Shown in pieces: positions 1 through 7,082 of a stretch of 64,000 nt of DNA. The position numbers and the translations under genes were made by a program. The notes under the pieces are model-generated. The model saw nothing but the letters and a program-made list of their open reading frames with translations, was not told where the DNA came from and did no database searches. Origin of the DNA: Phycisphaerales bacterium (lineage in GTDB: Bacteria; Planctomycetota; Phycisphaerae; Tepidisphaerales; Tepidisphaeraceae). Location: contig JAQGHM010000391.1 of NCBI GenBank assembly GCA_028291615.1, positions 37,548-101,547 of the forward strand. Reading direction: 5' to 3'. The stretch's first letter is position 1; each line of letters begins with the position of its first letter.

Positions 1-1
1 T

Positions 2-2959
2 CCCGCCAATTACGTGCTCGATACCACCACCAACCCCAGTGCCATCCTCCTCAACGTCACCGGCGGCGGCACGGCGTCGCTGATCTGGGCCGGCAATGCC
101 AGTGCCAACTGGAACGTGGCTACCGACGTCAACTGGAAGAACGGTGTCGCGCCCGACAAATTCTATCGGCAGGACACCGTGACCTTCGACGATACCGCGA
201 CCAATCCCGGCGTGGTTCAGCTCGTCGGTCAACTCATCCCCACCGCAATCTCGGTCAACGCAGCGCGGGATTACACCTTCGCCGGAAGCGGCGGGATCAG
301 CGGCGCTACCGGCATCAGCAAGGCCGGCACGGGCACGCTCACGCTCGCCAACAGCGGCGTCAACGACTTCACCGGCCCGATCACCATTGATGGCGGCGCT
401 ATCATCCTCGCGAACAGCGGGAACAACTCGTTTAACGGTGGCATCCGCATTAACGCCGGCGCCCTTCAAGTCGGTAACGGCGGCACGGTCGGCAACCTGC
501 CGACAGTCGCAGTCACCAATACCGGCAACCTGATCTTCAACCGAAGCGACACGATTACCTATGCAGGCGTTCTCTCCGGCACGGGCAACCTCGAACAGCG
601 CGGGCCTGGGGTGCTGATTCTCGGAGGCGCCAACACCCACACCGGCAGTAACATCGTCACCGCCGGCACGCTCCGCCCGAACATCGCCGCGGCGATGGGT
701 GCGACCACGACATCGATCATCGTCAACCCCGGCGGCACGTTTGACGTCAACGGTATCAACCTCTCCACGCATCCCTTCTTCATCTCCGGCTCGGGCGCGG
801 CGGGCATCGGGGCACTGGTGAATCTCGGCGCGGATCAGATCAGCGCGACTCAGAATGTGACCATGACCGGCAACGCCACCGTCGGCGGCACAGGGCGCTT
901 CGACATCCGCGGTGGAGCCACGCTTAGCACCAACGGCCAGCCGTACACGCTCACCAAGGTCGGCGCGAACCAGGTCAGCCTTGTCGGAGCCAACGTGGAC
1001 GCTGCCCTGGGCGACATCGACATTCAAGAAGGCATTTTCGGCGTTGAGACCAGCACCAACCGCATGGGCGACCCGGCGAAGAAGGTCACCATCGCCGCCG
1101 GCGCTACCCTGAAGTTCTATGGGTTGAACAACGCCCAGGAGAAGGTCGCCATCTCCAATGGCGGACGGTTCTGGACCGAGAACGGCGGAGGCAACACCTT
1201 CATCGGCCCGGTGACCCTCAACGCCACCTCGACCTTCGAAAACACCGGCGGCACCACGACGTTCTTCAACGGCCCGATCGGTGGCGCGGGCGGGGTGATC
1301 AAGACCAACACCGGCACCACCGTCTTCGGTAACGCCAACACCTACACCGGAAGCAACACGGTCAACGCCGGCATTCTCACCGTGACCTCGCTGGCCGACG
1401 GCGGCGTGCCCAGCGGCCTGGGGCAATCGTCCCCTGCGCCCGCCAACCTGGTGCTCGCTGGCGGCGCCGTCGGGTATAGCGGCACAGCCGTCGCCAGCAC
1501 CGATCGACGCTTCACGCTTGCCGGAACCGGCGGCGGGCTCGACGCCTCGGGCGCGGGCGGCGCGCCGGTCACGTTCGCCAGCACCGCGCCGATCGTCGTC
1601 AGCGGCGCGGGGCCCGTCACCCTGACCTTGTCGGGCACCAACACGGATGAGAACGTCCTGGCGGCACAGGTCGTCAACGGCGCAGGGTCTACCGCCGTCA
1701 CTAAGACGGGGGCGGGCAACTGGACGCTGTCCAATGCGAACTCCTATACCGGTCCGACCACCCTGAACAATGGCATTCTGCGGGTCAAGTCGCTGGCGAA
1801 CGGCGGCGTGGCGAGTGGCATCGGTCAGTCGACGTCGGCGCCCGCCAATCTCGTGCTCGCGGGTGGGACGCTCAGCTACGTCGGCGCACTTCCCGCCAGT
1901 TCCGACCGGCAATTCTCGCTCCTGGGAACCGGGGGCGCACTTGACGCCTCGGGCGCAGCTGGCGCGCCTGTTGTCTTCAGCAGCACCGCGCCGGTCATCA
2001 CGCCGGGCGCGACGCTCACGCTGAGGGGAACCAACACCGACGCCAACGTCTTCGCCGGTCAGCTTGTCGATGGTGGACAGCAGACGATGCTGATCAAGGA
2101 TGGTACCGGCACGTGGACCCTGACCGGCGCCAGCACCCACACCGGCACGACGAATGTATTCGGCGGCACGCTTCGCGTGACCGGCTCGATCTCCACCACC
2201 GACGTGAACGTCAACGGCGGCGCAACGTTCGACGCCGCGGCGGCGCAGACCCTCAAGACGCTGGCGGTGCAGGGCGGTGGATTCGCCACTGTTTCGGGCG
2301 CGGCGAAGAAGGCCTTGGCGGTCGGCGACCACACCCAGAGCGCCCCGCTACAGATCTTCGGCGGCAAGCTCGACCTGACGACCAACGGCTTGATCGTTCA
2401 TCATGATGTCAATAGCGTGGATCAGCCGCTGATCGATATGCGCACTCAGATCATCTCCGGTTACAACGCCTCCGCGCCCGGCATGGGAGATGGCAAGTGG
2501 GATGGGAACGGCATCACCTCCAGCTCGATCGGTTCGACCACGGCGATCGGATATGCCAAGGCGAGCGAGCTGCCGTCGGGCACGTTCTTCGGTCAGACCG
2601 TGGACGCGTCGGTTGTTGCGCGCTACACGTTGAGTGGCGACACCAACCTCGACGGGGCGGTGGACTTCCTGGATCTGGCAAAACTCGCGCAGAGTTACAA
2701 CTCGACCGTCTCCACCACCACCGAGAGCTGGTGGACGCACGGCGACTTTAACTACGATGGGGCGGTCGATTTCCTTGATCTCGCCAAGATGGCGCAGAAC
2801 TACAACACCGCCCTGCCCGGCGCGCCGATCCCGGGGGCGCCGGCGGGGTTTGAGGCGGACCTGGCGCGCGCATTTGCCAACGTGCCCGAACCGGGGGCGG
2901 TTGGGCTGCTGGGGCTGTGCGGCGCGGCCCTGATGACTCGCCGGCGACGGCGGCCGTAG
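2..2959 (+). CDS. Beta-strand-repeat surface protein with dockerin and PEP-CTERM tail (5' end outside window)
   Basis: The frame is already open at the window edge, so this is the 3' part of a larger gene; the GTG at 14 is not a credible start. About 985 codons remain, rich in Gly, Thr and Asn and built from autotransporter-associated beta-strand repeats (TYTGxTTLNxGxL type), expected to form a right-handed beta-solenoid. Near 2638-2810 are two dockerin type I calcium loops (GDTNLDGAVDFLDLAKLAQ and DFNYDGAVDFLDLAKMAQ). The protein ends in a PEP-CTERM signal: VPEP, a hydrophobic stretch and five arginines. It is therefore exported and probably processed or anchored by an exosortase. No outer-membrane barrel domain is present, so it is not a classical autotransporter. 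Ligand and role are unknown. Confidence 0.85.
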   Translation, partial: PANYVLDTTTNPSAILLNVTGGGTASLIWAGNASANWNVATDVNWKNGVAPDKFYRQDTVTFDDTATNPGVVQLVGQLIPTAISVNAARDYTFAGSGGISGATGISKAGTGTLTLANSGVNDFTGPITIDGGAIILANSGNNSFNGGIRINAGALQVGNGGTVGNLPTVAVTNTGNLIFNRSDTITYAGVLSGTGNLEQRGPGVLILGGANTHTGSNIVTAGTLRPNIAAAMGATTTSIIVNPGGTFDVNGINLSTHPFFISGSGAAGIGALVNLGADQISATQNVTMTGNATVGGTGRFDIRGGATLSTNGQPYTLTKVGANQVSLVGANVDAALGDIDIQEGIFGVETSTNRMGDPAKKVTIAAGATLKFYGLNNAQEKVAISNGGRFWTENGGGNTFIGPVTLNATSTFENTGGTTTFFNGPIGGAGGVIKTNTGTTVFGNANTYTGSNTVNAGILTVTSLADGGVPSGLGQSSPAPANLVLAGGAVGYSGTAVASTDRRFTLAGTGGGLDASGAGGAPVTFASTAPIVVSGAGPVTLTLSGTNTDENVLAAQVVNGAGSTAVTKTGAGNWTLSNANSYTGPTTLNNGILRVKSLANGGVASGIGQSTSAPANLVLAGGTLSYVGALPASSDRQFSLLGTGGALDASGAAGAPVVFSSTAPVITPGATLTLRGTNTDANVFAGQLVDGGQQTMLIKDGTGTWTLTGASTHTGTTNVFGGTLRVTGSISTTDVNVNGGATFDAAAAQTLKTLAVQGGGFATVSGAAKKALAVGDHTQSAPLQIFGGKLDLTTNGLIVHHDVNSVDQPLIDMRTQIISGYNASAPGMGDGKWDGNGITSSSIGSTTAIGYAKASELPSGTFFGQTVDASVVARYTLSGDTNLDGAVDFLDLAKLAQSYNSTVSTTTESWWTHGDFNYDGAVDFLDLAKMAQNYNTALPGAPIPGAPAGFEADLARAFANVPEPGAVGLLGLCGAALMTRRRRRP
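1333..2130 (+). repeat. Two tandem ~400-bp coding repeats in the beta-solenoid protein
   Basis: Two consecutive units of about 400 bp, roughly 1333-1733 and 1738-2130, encode closely similar segments. Each begins with N-(T/S)-YTG and runs through SLA(D/N)GGV, APANLVLAGG, D(R)(R/Q)F, LGTGG or AGTGG, and GTNTD. A third, partial unit starts near 2126 (STHTGTTNVFGG). The period is that of several solenoid turns, so the block probably arose by internal duplication and lengthens the stalk. Confidence 0.75.
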
Positions 2960-2968
2960 TTGGCGGCT

Positions 2969-2998
2969 TTGCCCGGAGGCGGTCGCGACCGGTAGGAT
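2969..2998 (+). promoter_or_regulatory. Candidate promoter placing a leaderless start at 3005
   Basis: A TAGGAT box at 2993-2998 lies exactly 6 nt before the ATG at 3005, with a weak -35 (TTGCCC, 2969-2974) 18 nt upstream. Transcription would start at or beside the A of the start codon. No Shine-Dalgarno sequence is visible. Confidence 0.4.
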
Positions 2999-3004
2999 GG
3001 GCTC

Positions 3005-4186
3005 ATGTCCTTCGGGCGCGGCTCGCGATTTCCCGGTGTCTTCGTTGCGATCGCCGTCATTGCAGTGGCGCGGATCGCCTGGGCGCATCCGACCGTTGAG
3101 AACGTGCTGGACGTGGATATCGGGGCGGACCACGTCACGGTGGTGGCGCGGGTCTCGATGGAGGAAGTGCTGCTGGCTGAAGCGGCGGGCGGGGCTGGTG
3201 CATCGGATGAGATGCGGACGCAAGCGGCGCGGGCGCACGGCGCGTACGTGCTGCGGCACCTTCACGTGCGGGCGGATGGCCGGGTGATCGAGGGGAAGCT
3301 GGTGGAGTCGATTCCGCCGGGCGGGAATGGATCGAAGCTGGCGGTGTATCGGATGGAGTATGCGCTGGCGTCGCCGCCGCCTCGGGTGGTGCGGTTGGAT
3401 CAGGATCTGCTGCGCGAATTCGAGACGTGGAGCGCATCGTGCGTGGTGCGGATCAGGCAGGCGGATCAGCCGGAGTATCAGATCGCGCTGCTGACGCGCG
3501 AGAAGTCGGTGGAGTTCGACTGCGAGTGGCCGGGCGGCGCGGCGACGCGACCCGCGACGACGGCAACAGCGCCCGTGATCTCCGCCGCTGCGACGCGGGT
3601 GCGAATCTGGCCGACACTTTGCGACTACTTTGTGCTCGGCGTTGAGCACATCCTGACCGGGTACGACCACCTGCTGTTCGTCACGGCGCTGGTGCTGGCG
3701 GCGGCGGGGTTGTGGGACCTGGTGAAGGTCGTCAGCGCGTTCACGCTGGCGCACACGCTGACGCTGACGTTGTCGGTGCTGAACCTGGTCAGCCTGCCGC
3801 CGCGCGTGGTCGAGCCGATGATCGCGGCGAGCATCGTGTTCGTGGCGCTGCAGAACGTGCTCTGGCCCGGGCGGCGGACGGGATGGAGCCGGCTGGCTGT
3901 GGCGTTCGCGTTCGGGCTGTTTCACGGGCTGGGGTTCGCCGGGGGGCTCAAGGAGGCGATGAGCGGGATGCCGGGGACGGCGCTGGGGGCGGCGCTCGGG
4001 GGCTTTAGCGTGGGGGTGGAGGCGGGGCACCAGATCGTCGTGTTGCCATTGTTCGTGCTGATGTATGCGGTGCGGAACTACCGCGCGGCGCGGCCGCGGA
4101 CGGCGCTGGCGGAGACGATCCTGCGGTACGGCTCGTGCGCGATCTCGGTCGCAGGGGCGTGGTTCCTGGTGAAGGCGGTCTGGTGA
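3005..4186 (+). CDS. HupE/UreJ-like membrane protein with periplasmic N-terminal domain
   Basis: 393 residues. An N-terminal signal sequence ends near AWA|HP, followed by a soluble domain of about 165 residues. The C-terminal half (from about residue 205) has several membrane segments and the HupE/UreJ_2 signature HILTGYDHLLF followed by FTLAHTLTLTLS. HupE/UreJ proteins are thought to be nickel or cobalt permeases, and the histidines in these motifs suit a metal path. There is no urease, hydrogenase or other nickel enzyme gene beside it, so the metal and partner are unknown. The start is supported by the promoter-like box 6 nt upstream. It converges on the DUF1080 gene, with a palindromic element between them. 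Confidence 0.75.
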   Translation: MSFGRGSRFPGVFVAIAVIAVARIAWAHPTVENVLDVDIGADHVTVVARVSMEEVLLAEAAGGAGASDEMRTQAARAHGAYVLRHLHVRADGRVIEGKLVESIPPGGNGSKLAVYRMEYALASPPPRVVRLDQDLLREFETWSASCVVRIRQADQPEYQIALLTREKSVEFDCEWPGGAATRPATTATAPVISAAATRVRIWPTLCDYFVLGVEHILTGYDHLLFVTALVLAAAGLWDLVKVVSAFTLAHTLTLTLSVLNLVSLPPRVVEPMIAASIVFVALQNVLWPGRRTGWSRLAVAFAFGLFHGLGFAGGLKEAMSGMPGTALGAALGGFSVGVEAGHQIVVLPLFVLMYAVRNYRAARPRTALAETILRYGSCAISVAGAWFLVKAVW

Positions 4187-4221
4187 TCGGCCTGTCATGT
4201 TCCCCTCAATTTTCTGATCTG

Positions 4222-4254
4222 CGCGGGTGGCTGACCCGCGGCTCGGACGGAGCC
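4222..4254. repeat. Double-hairpin intergenic element between convergent genes
   Basis: Two adjacent stem-loops fill the gap between the convergent HupE-like and DUF1080 genes. CGCGGGT (4222-4228) pairs with ACCCGCG (4234-4240); GGCTC (4240-4244) pairs with GAGCC (4250-4254). There is no U-tract, so it is either a weak bidirectional terminator or a dispersed palindromic repeat. From memory it resembles an element common at gene ends in related genomes, which I could not check. Confidence 0.5.
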
Positions 4255-4265
4255 TCGCCCTCCCG

Positions 4266-4961
4266 TTACGGTAACTCGCGGATGCGGAGGTTGCGGAACT
4301 TGACCCAGCCGGCGTGGCCTTCGGCGCCGTATGTTTGCAGGGCGATCACGCCTTTCTGCAGGTAGCGGGGTTGCGGGTTGGGGTCGGTGTAGTCGACGAT
4401 CTGGCGGCCGTTGAGGCGGACGACGATGTGGGGGCCGTCGGCGAGGATGCTGAGCGCGTTCCAGTCGAGGGGTTTGCGGATCGTGTCGGTCTCGTCGCCT
4501 TTTGCGAGCCAGGTGGGGGTTCCGGGGGCAGCGCCGGGCGCGTCGGTAATGACGACGCCGCCGCTGTATTCGCCGGCAGCGCCGCGGCCGATGTTGATCT
4601 GGTAGCCGTTCTTGCCGCCTTCGGGTGGGTTGCGGAGGTAGACGCCGGAGTTGTACTTGCCGTGCTCGTCGATCATGAATTCGAGCTCGAGCTCGAAGTT
4701 CTGGAACTGGTCGACGGTGACGAGGTTGCCGGAGCGCTTGGGATCGCCGTCCTGCCCGCCGACGATCATGTCGGGCCAGCCGTCCTTGTGATCGACGCGC
4801 CAGACGGCGGAGCCGACGGGCCGCCAGCCGGTGAGGTCGTAGCCGTTGAAGAGCGAGCGCCAGGTGGATTGGGTGGCGGGCGGGGCGGCGGCGGGCGGCT
4901 GCTTGGGGGCGCAGGCGGAGAGGAAGAGGGCGAGAAGCACGATGGGGAGATGTGGTTTCAT
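4266..4961 (-). CDS. DUF1080 (3-keto-disaccharide hydrolase family) lipoprotein
   Basis: 231 residues. The signal peptide ends in a lipobox (LFLSAC), so the mature protein is probably lipid-anchored. The body is one DUF1080 domain, a concanavalin-like beta-sandwich, recognised from LFNGYDLTGW near the start, GKYNSGVYLRNP in the middle and GVIALQTYG near the end. Family members are linked to 3-keto-glycoside hydrolysis or sugar binding and are greatly expanded in planctomycetes; the substrate cannot be read here. It starts only 9 nt after the Doc toxin stop, on the same strand, without a clear ribosome site, so it may be cotranscribed with the toxin-antitoxin pair. That pairing looks incidental. 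Confidence 0.85.
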   Translation of the reverse strand: MKPHLPIVLLALFLSACAPKQPPAAAPPATQSTWRSLFNGYDLTGWRPVGSAVWRVDHKDGWPDMIVGGQDGDPKRSGNLVTVDQFQNFELELEFMIDEHGKYNSGVYLRNPPEGGKNGYQINIGRGAAGEYSGGVVITDAPGAAPGTPTWLAKGDETDTIRKPLDWNALSILADGPHIVVRLNGRQIVDYTDPNPQPRYLQKGVIALQTYGAEGHAGWVKFRNLRIRELP

Positions 4962-4970
4962 AGGCGAAGT

Positions 4971-5369
4971 TTAGCTGGAATAGTCGCTGATCATTCGGCG
5001 GAAGAAGTCGGCGATTTCGGGTTTTTGGGCCTGTCCCTGAGCGACGCGTAAGACGAGTTGTTCGGTTTCGTCGATGGGCAGGTTCAGATCGAAACCATTG
5101 AGGGCGAGAAAGTTGATGGCGGCGTTCAGGCCGGTTCGTTTGTTGCCATCGGCGAAGGGATGGTTCTGGACGATGTGGAACAGGTAAGCGGCCGCCATCG
5201 CGGCGATATCTTCGTGCAGATAATTCCCATCCCACGTGGCCCGAGGCTGACCTAAAGCGGATTCGAGCTTTGCGAGGTCAAGAAGTGAGGGGTCCCCTCC
5301 GAACAGTTCGATTTGATCGGCGTGGAATTGAAGGACGTCATCAAGCGTCAGAAAGAATGGATCATTCAT
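4971..5369 (-). CDS. doc: Death-on-curing (Doc/Fic) family toxin
   Basis: 132 residues, the usual Doc length. The Fic-fold catalytic motif HPFADGNKR is at residues 70-78; the Lys before Arg, where AMPylating Fic proteins have Gly, is the Doc form. In phage P1, Doc phosphorylates elongation factor EF-Tu and stops translation; the same activity is inferred here. The gene follows the antitoxin gene on the same strand after a 15-nt gap, the standard arrangement of a type II toxin-antitoxin operon. The classical partner is Phd, whereas this one is an AbrB/MazE-type protein. All motif residues are present, so the toxin is probably active. Confidence 0.9.
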   Translation of the reverse strand: MNDPFFLTLDDVLQFHADQIELFGGDPSLLDLAKLESALGQPRATWDGNYLHEDIAAMAAAYLFHIVQNHPFADGNKRTGLNAAINFLALNGFDLNLPIDETEQLVLRVAQGQAQKPEIADFFRRMISDYSS

Positions 5370-5384
5370 GCGCGAACCCCCCGC

Positions 5385-5612
5385 TTATTTGGAAAGCCGC
5401 CTGAAGAGTTCGGCGTTCTTTTTCATCGTCTCCCGCTGACTTTCCTTCATCTTTTTGGCGCGCTCTTCATCGGTGAACGGCTCGATAATTAATTTCCGAC
5501 CCTGGACACTGACCTTTACGGTCGCATCCTTATTGATTTCCAACAATTCCAAGAGCTGGCGATCGATGATCAACGCCGCGGAATTGCCCTGACTGGTGAG
5601 TTTTTTAATCAC
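5385..5612 (-). CDS. AbrB/MazE-type antitoxin
   Basis: 75 residues starting at a GTG, with GGAG five nt upstream. The N-terminal half (about residues 3-48) is a SpoVT-AbrB swapped-hairpin DNA-binding domain (LTSQGNSAALIIDRQLLE, then VKVSVQGRKLIIEP). The C-terminal third is charged and helical (DEERAKKMKESQRET), as expected for a tail that wraps the toxin. It should neutralise Doc and repress its own promoter. The palindrome at 5629-5645 overlaps that promoter and is the obvious operator. The region looks less GC-rich than its neighbours, consistent with acquisition by transfer. Confidence 0.88.
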   Translation of the reverse strand: MIKKLTSQGNSAALIIDRQLLELLEINKDATVKVSVQGRKLIIEPFTDEERAKKMKESQRETMKKNAELFRRLSK

Positions 5613-5628
5613 AATCGCTCCGGGTTAG

Positions 5629-5645
5629 TACGTACAGTGTACGTA
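5629..5645. promoter_or_regulatory. Palindromic operator of the toxin-antitoxin operon
   Basis: TACGTACA-G-TGTACGTA is a perfect 8+8 bp inverted repeat around a single base at 5637. It covers the -10 box of the antitoxin promoter and ends 16 nt before the start codon. Binding by the AbrB-type antitoxin would block transcription, giving the usual autoregulation. The protein-DNA contact is inferred. Confidence 0.75.
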
Positions 5646-5664
5646 TTGATCATCGGCTGGTCAA
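5636..5664 (-). promoter_or_regulatory. Promoter of the antitoxin-toxin operon
   Basis: On the minus strand, TTGACC (5664-5659) and TACACT (5641-5636) are separated by exactly 17 nt. The -35 includes the stop codon of the upstream P450 gene. The predicted transcript start leaves a leader of about 16 nt carrying the GGAG site. Confidence 0.7.
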
Positions 5665-6836
5665 GATGGTTTCTGAAGCTCGAAGCGGATCGGCAGGCTT
5701 GCTGGCCCGTGGACGTGGAGGGCCTGGCGGGGCGGCCAAGGCTGGTTTGTGGCGCGTTCGAAGTGGGGGAGGCGGTGGAGGAGGTCGGTTAAGGCGATCG
5801 AGGCTTCGAGGCGGGAGAGGGGAGCGCCGAGGCAGAAGTGGATGCCGTGGCCGAAGGCGACGTGGTGGTTGGGGGCGCGGGTGATGTCGAAGCGGTCGGG
5901 GTCGGGGAACTGCGCGGGGTCGCGGTTGGCGGAGCCGATCATAGCGAGGACGAGCTTGCCGGCGGGGATGGTTTGGCCGTGGAGTTGGATGTCGCGCGTG
6001 GGGGTGCGCATCATCCATTGGATCGGGGAGCGGTAGCGGAGTACCTCTTCGATTGCGGAGGCGAGGAGGTCGGGGCGGGCGCGGAGGAGCTTGAGTTGGT
6101 CGGGGTTTTCGAGGAGGCAGAGGACGGCATTGTTGATCAGGTTGGCGGTGGTCTCCTGGCCGGCGACGACGAGGAGCTGGAAGAAGCCGAGGATCTCGTC
6201 CTGGGTGAGGCGCTGGCCGTCGACTTCGGCTTCGACGAGGCGGGTGAGGAGATCGTCGGCGGGGGCGGCGCGGCGCTGGGCGATCATGTCGGCGAGGTAG
6301 GCGTTCATCTCGGCGGTGACGGTGATGAAGTCGTCGAGGGCGCGCTCAGCGCCGGGGCCGCCGGAGCGGGTGTAGCTGAGGATGAGGATGACGTCGCTCC
6401 AGCGTTTGAAACGCGGGCAATCGGGGAGGGGGATGCCGATCATCTCGGCGATGACCATCATGGGGAGGGGGACGGCGTATTCGATGGCGAGATCGAACTC
6501 ATTGCGGCTGGGTCGAAGGGACTGGTCGAGGAGCTGTCGTGAGAGTTGGCGAATGCGCGGCTCGAGGTTGGCGATGACGCGCGGGGTGAAGGCGCGGGAG
6601 ATTAGGCCGCGGAGCTTGGTGTGGAGGGGCGGGTCGAAGAAGACGAACCATCGCGGCGCGGGAACGCGGGAGCTGAAGGTGGCGTGATCGGTCAGGGCTT
6701 GTTTGACGCTGGCGTAGTCGAAGATCAGCCAGCCGTCGAAGGGCGGGGGGACATGGACGACGGGGGAAGTGCGCCGCGCCCGGTCGTAGAGGGGGAAGGG
6801 GTTGCGGCGGGCGTCGTCGGAGAAGAAGTCGAGCAT
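5661..6836 (-). CDS. Cytochrome P450
   Basis: 391 residues, the length of a soluble bacterial class I P450. The I-helix oxygen-activation motif AGQETT is at 225-230, the K-helix ExxR at E264/R267, and the haem-ligand loop FGHGIHFCLG at 328-337 with Cys335 as thiolate ligand. There is no membrane anchor and no fused reductase; no ferredoxin or ferredoxin reductase gene lies nearby, so redox partners must be encoded elsewhere. The substrate is unknown. The gene faces away from the SGNH hydrolase gene and its end overlaps the promoter of the toxin-antitoxin operon. Confidence 0.93.
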   Translation of the reverse strand: MLDFFSDDARRNPFPLYDRARRTSPVVHVPPPFDGWLIFDYASVKQALTDHATFSSRVPAPRWFVFFDPPLHTKLRGLISRAFTPRVIANLEPRIRQLSRQLLDQSLRPSRNEFDLAIEYAVPLPMMVIAEMIGIPLPDCPRFKRWSDVILILSYTRSGGPGAERALDDFITVTAEMNAYLADMIAQRRAAPADDLLTRLVEAEVDGQRLTQDEILGFFQLLVVAGQETTANLINNAVLCLLENPDQLKLLRARPDLLASAIEEVLRYRSPIQWMMRTPTRDIQLHGQTIPAGKLVLAMIGSANRDPAQFPDPDRFDITRAPNHHVAFGHGIHFCLGAPLSRLEASIALTDLLHRLPHFERATNQPWPPRQALHVHGPASLPIRFELQKPS

Positions 6837-7047
6837 GGTCGCGGCTCCGGTTGGACGTGATCGATTCAGGTGCGCGGACGACGATGGCCATCGTAAGAGC
6901 TTGGGCCTGATCGTGCGAGACTTATGTCGGCTTGGCGTTGGTCGCCAAGGTCAAACGCAACATCGAGCAACGCGAATTCCAAGCCCGCCTGGAGCGCCAA
7001 TGCGCCAACGCCGCGGCCGCGCCGCCCTCGAAACGAAGTCACCCTGG

Positions 7048-7076
7048 TTGACACACCGTCCCGCCCACCCGAAAAC
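7048..7076 (+). promoter_or_regulatory. Candidate promoter of the SGNH hydrolase gene (leaderless)
   Basis: A perfect TTGACA (7048-7053) is followed after 17 nt by GAAAAC (7071-7076), which ends 6 nt before the ATG at 7083. The -10 is poor (3 of 6), but the geometry matches the other leaderless starts in the window. Confidence 0.4.
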
Positions 7077-7082
7077 CCTCCC

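Noticed and set aside
1333..2130. Tandem repeats considered as a CRISPR array
   Set aside because: The units are ~400 bp, coding and in frame; there are no short repeats with unique spacers.
2348..4198. 616-codon open frame on the minus strand
   Set aside because: Antisense to the well-supported HupE-like gene and the end of the solenoid gene; Arg/Pro/His-rich composition typical of a shadow frame in high-GC DNA.
6911..7051. Short plus-strand frame with a helical, plausible-looking peptide (ALVAKVKRNIEQREFQARLE) upstream of the SGNH hydrolase gene
   Set aside because: No ATG or GTG start, no ribosome site, and it overlaps the candidate promoter; could be a gene remnant but there is nothing to compare it with.
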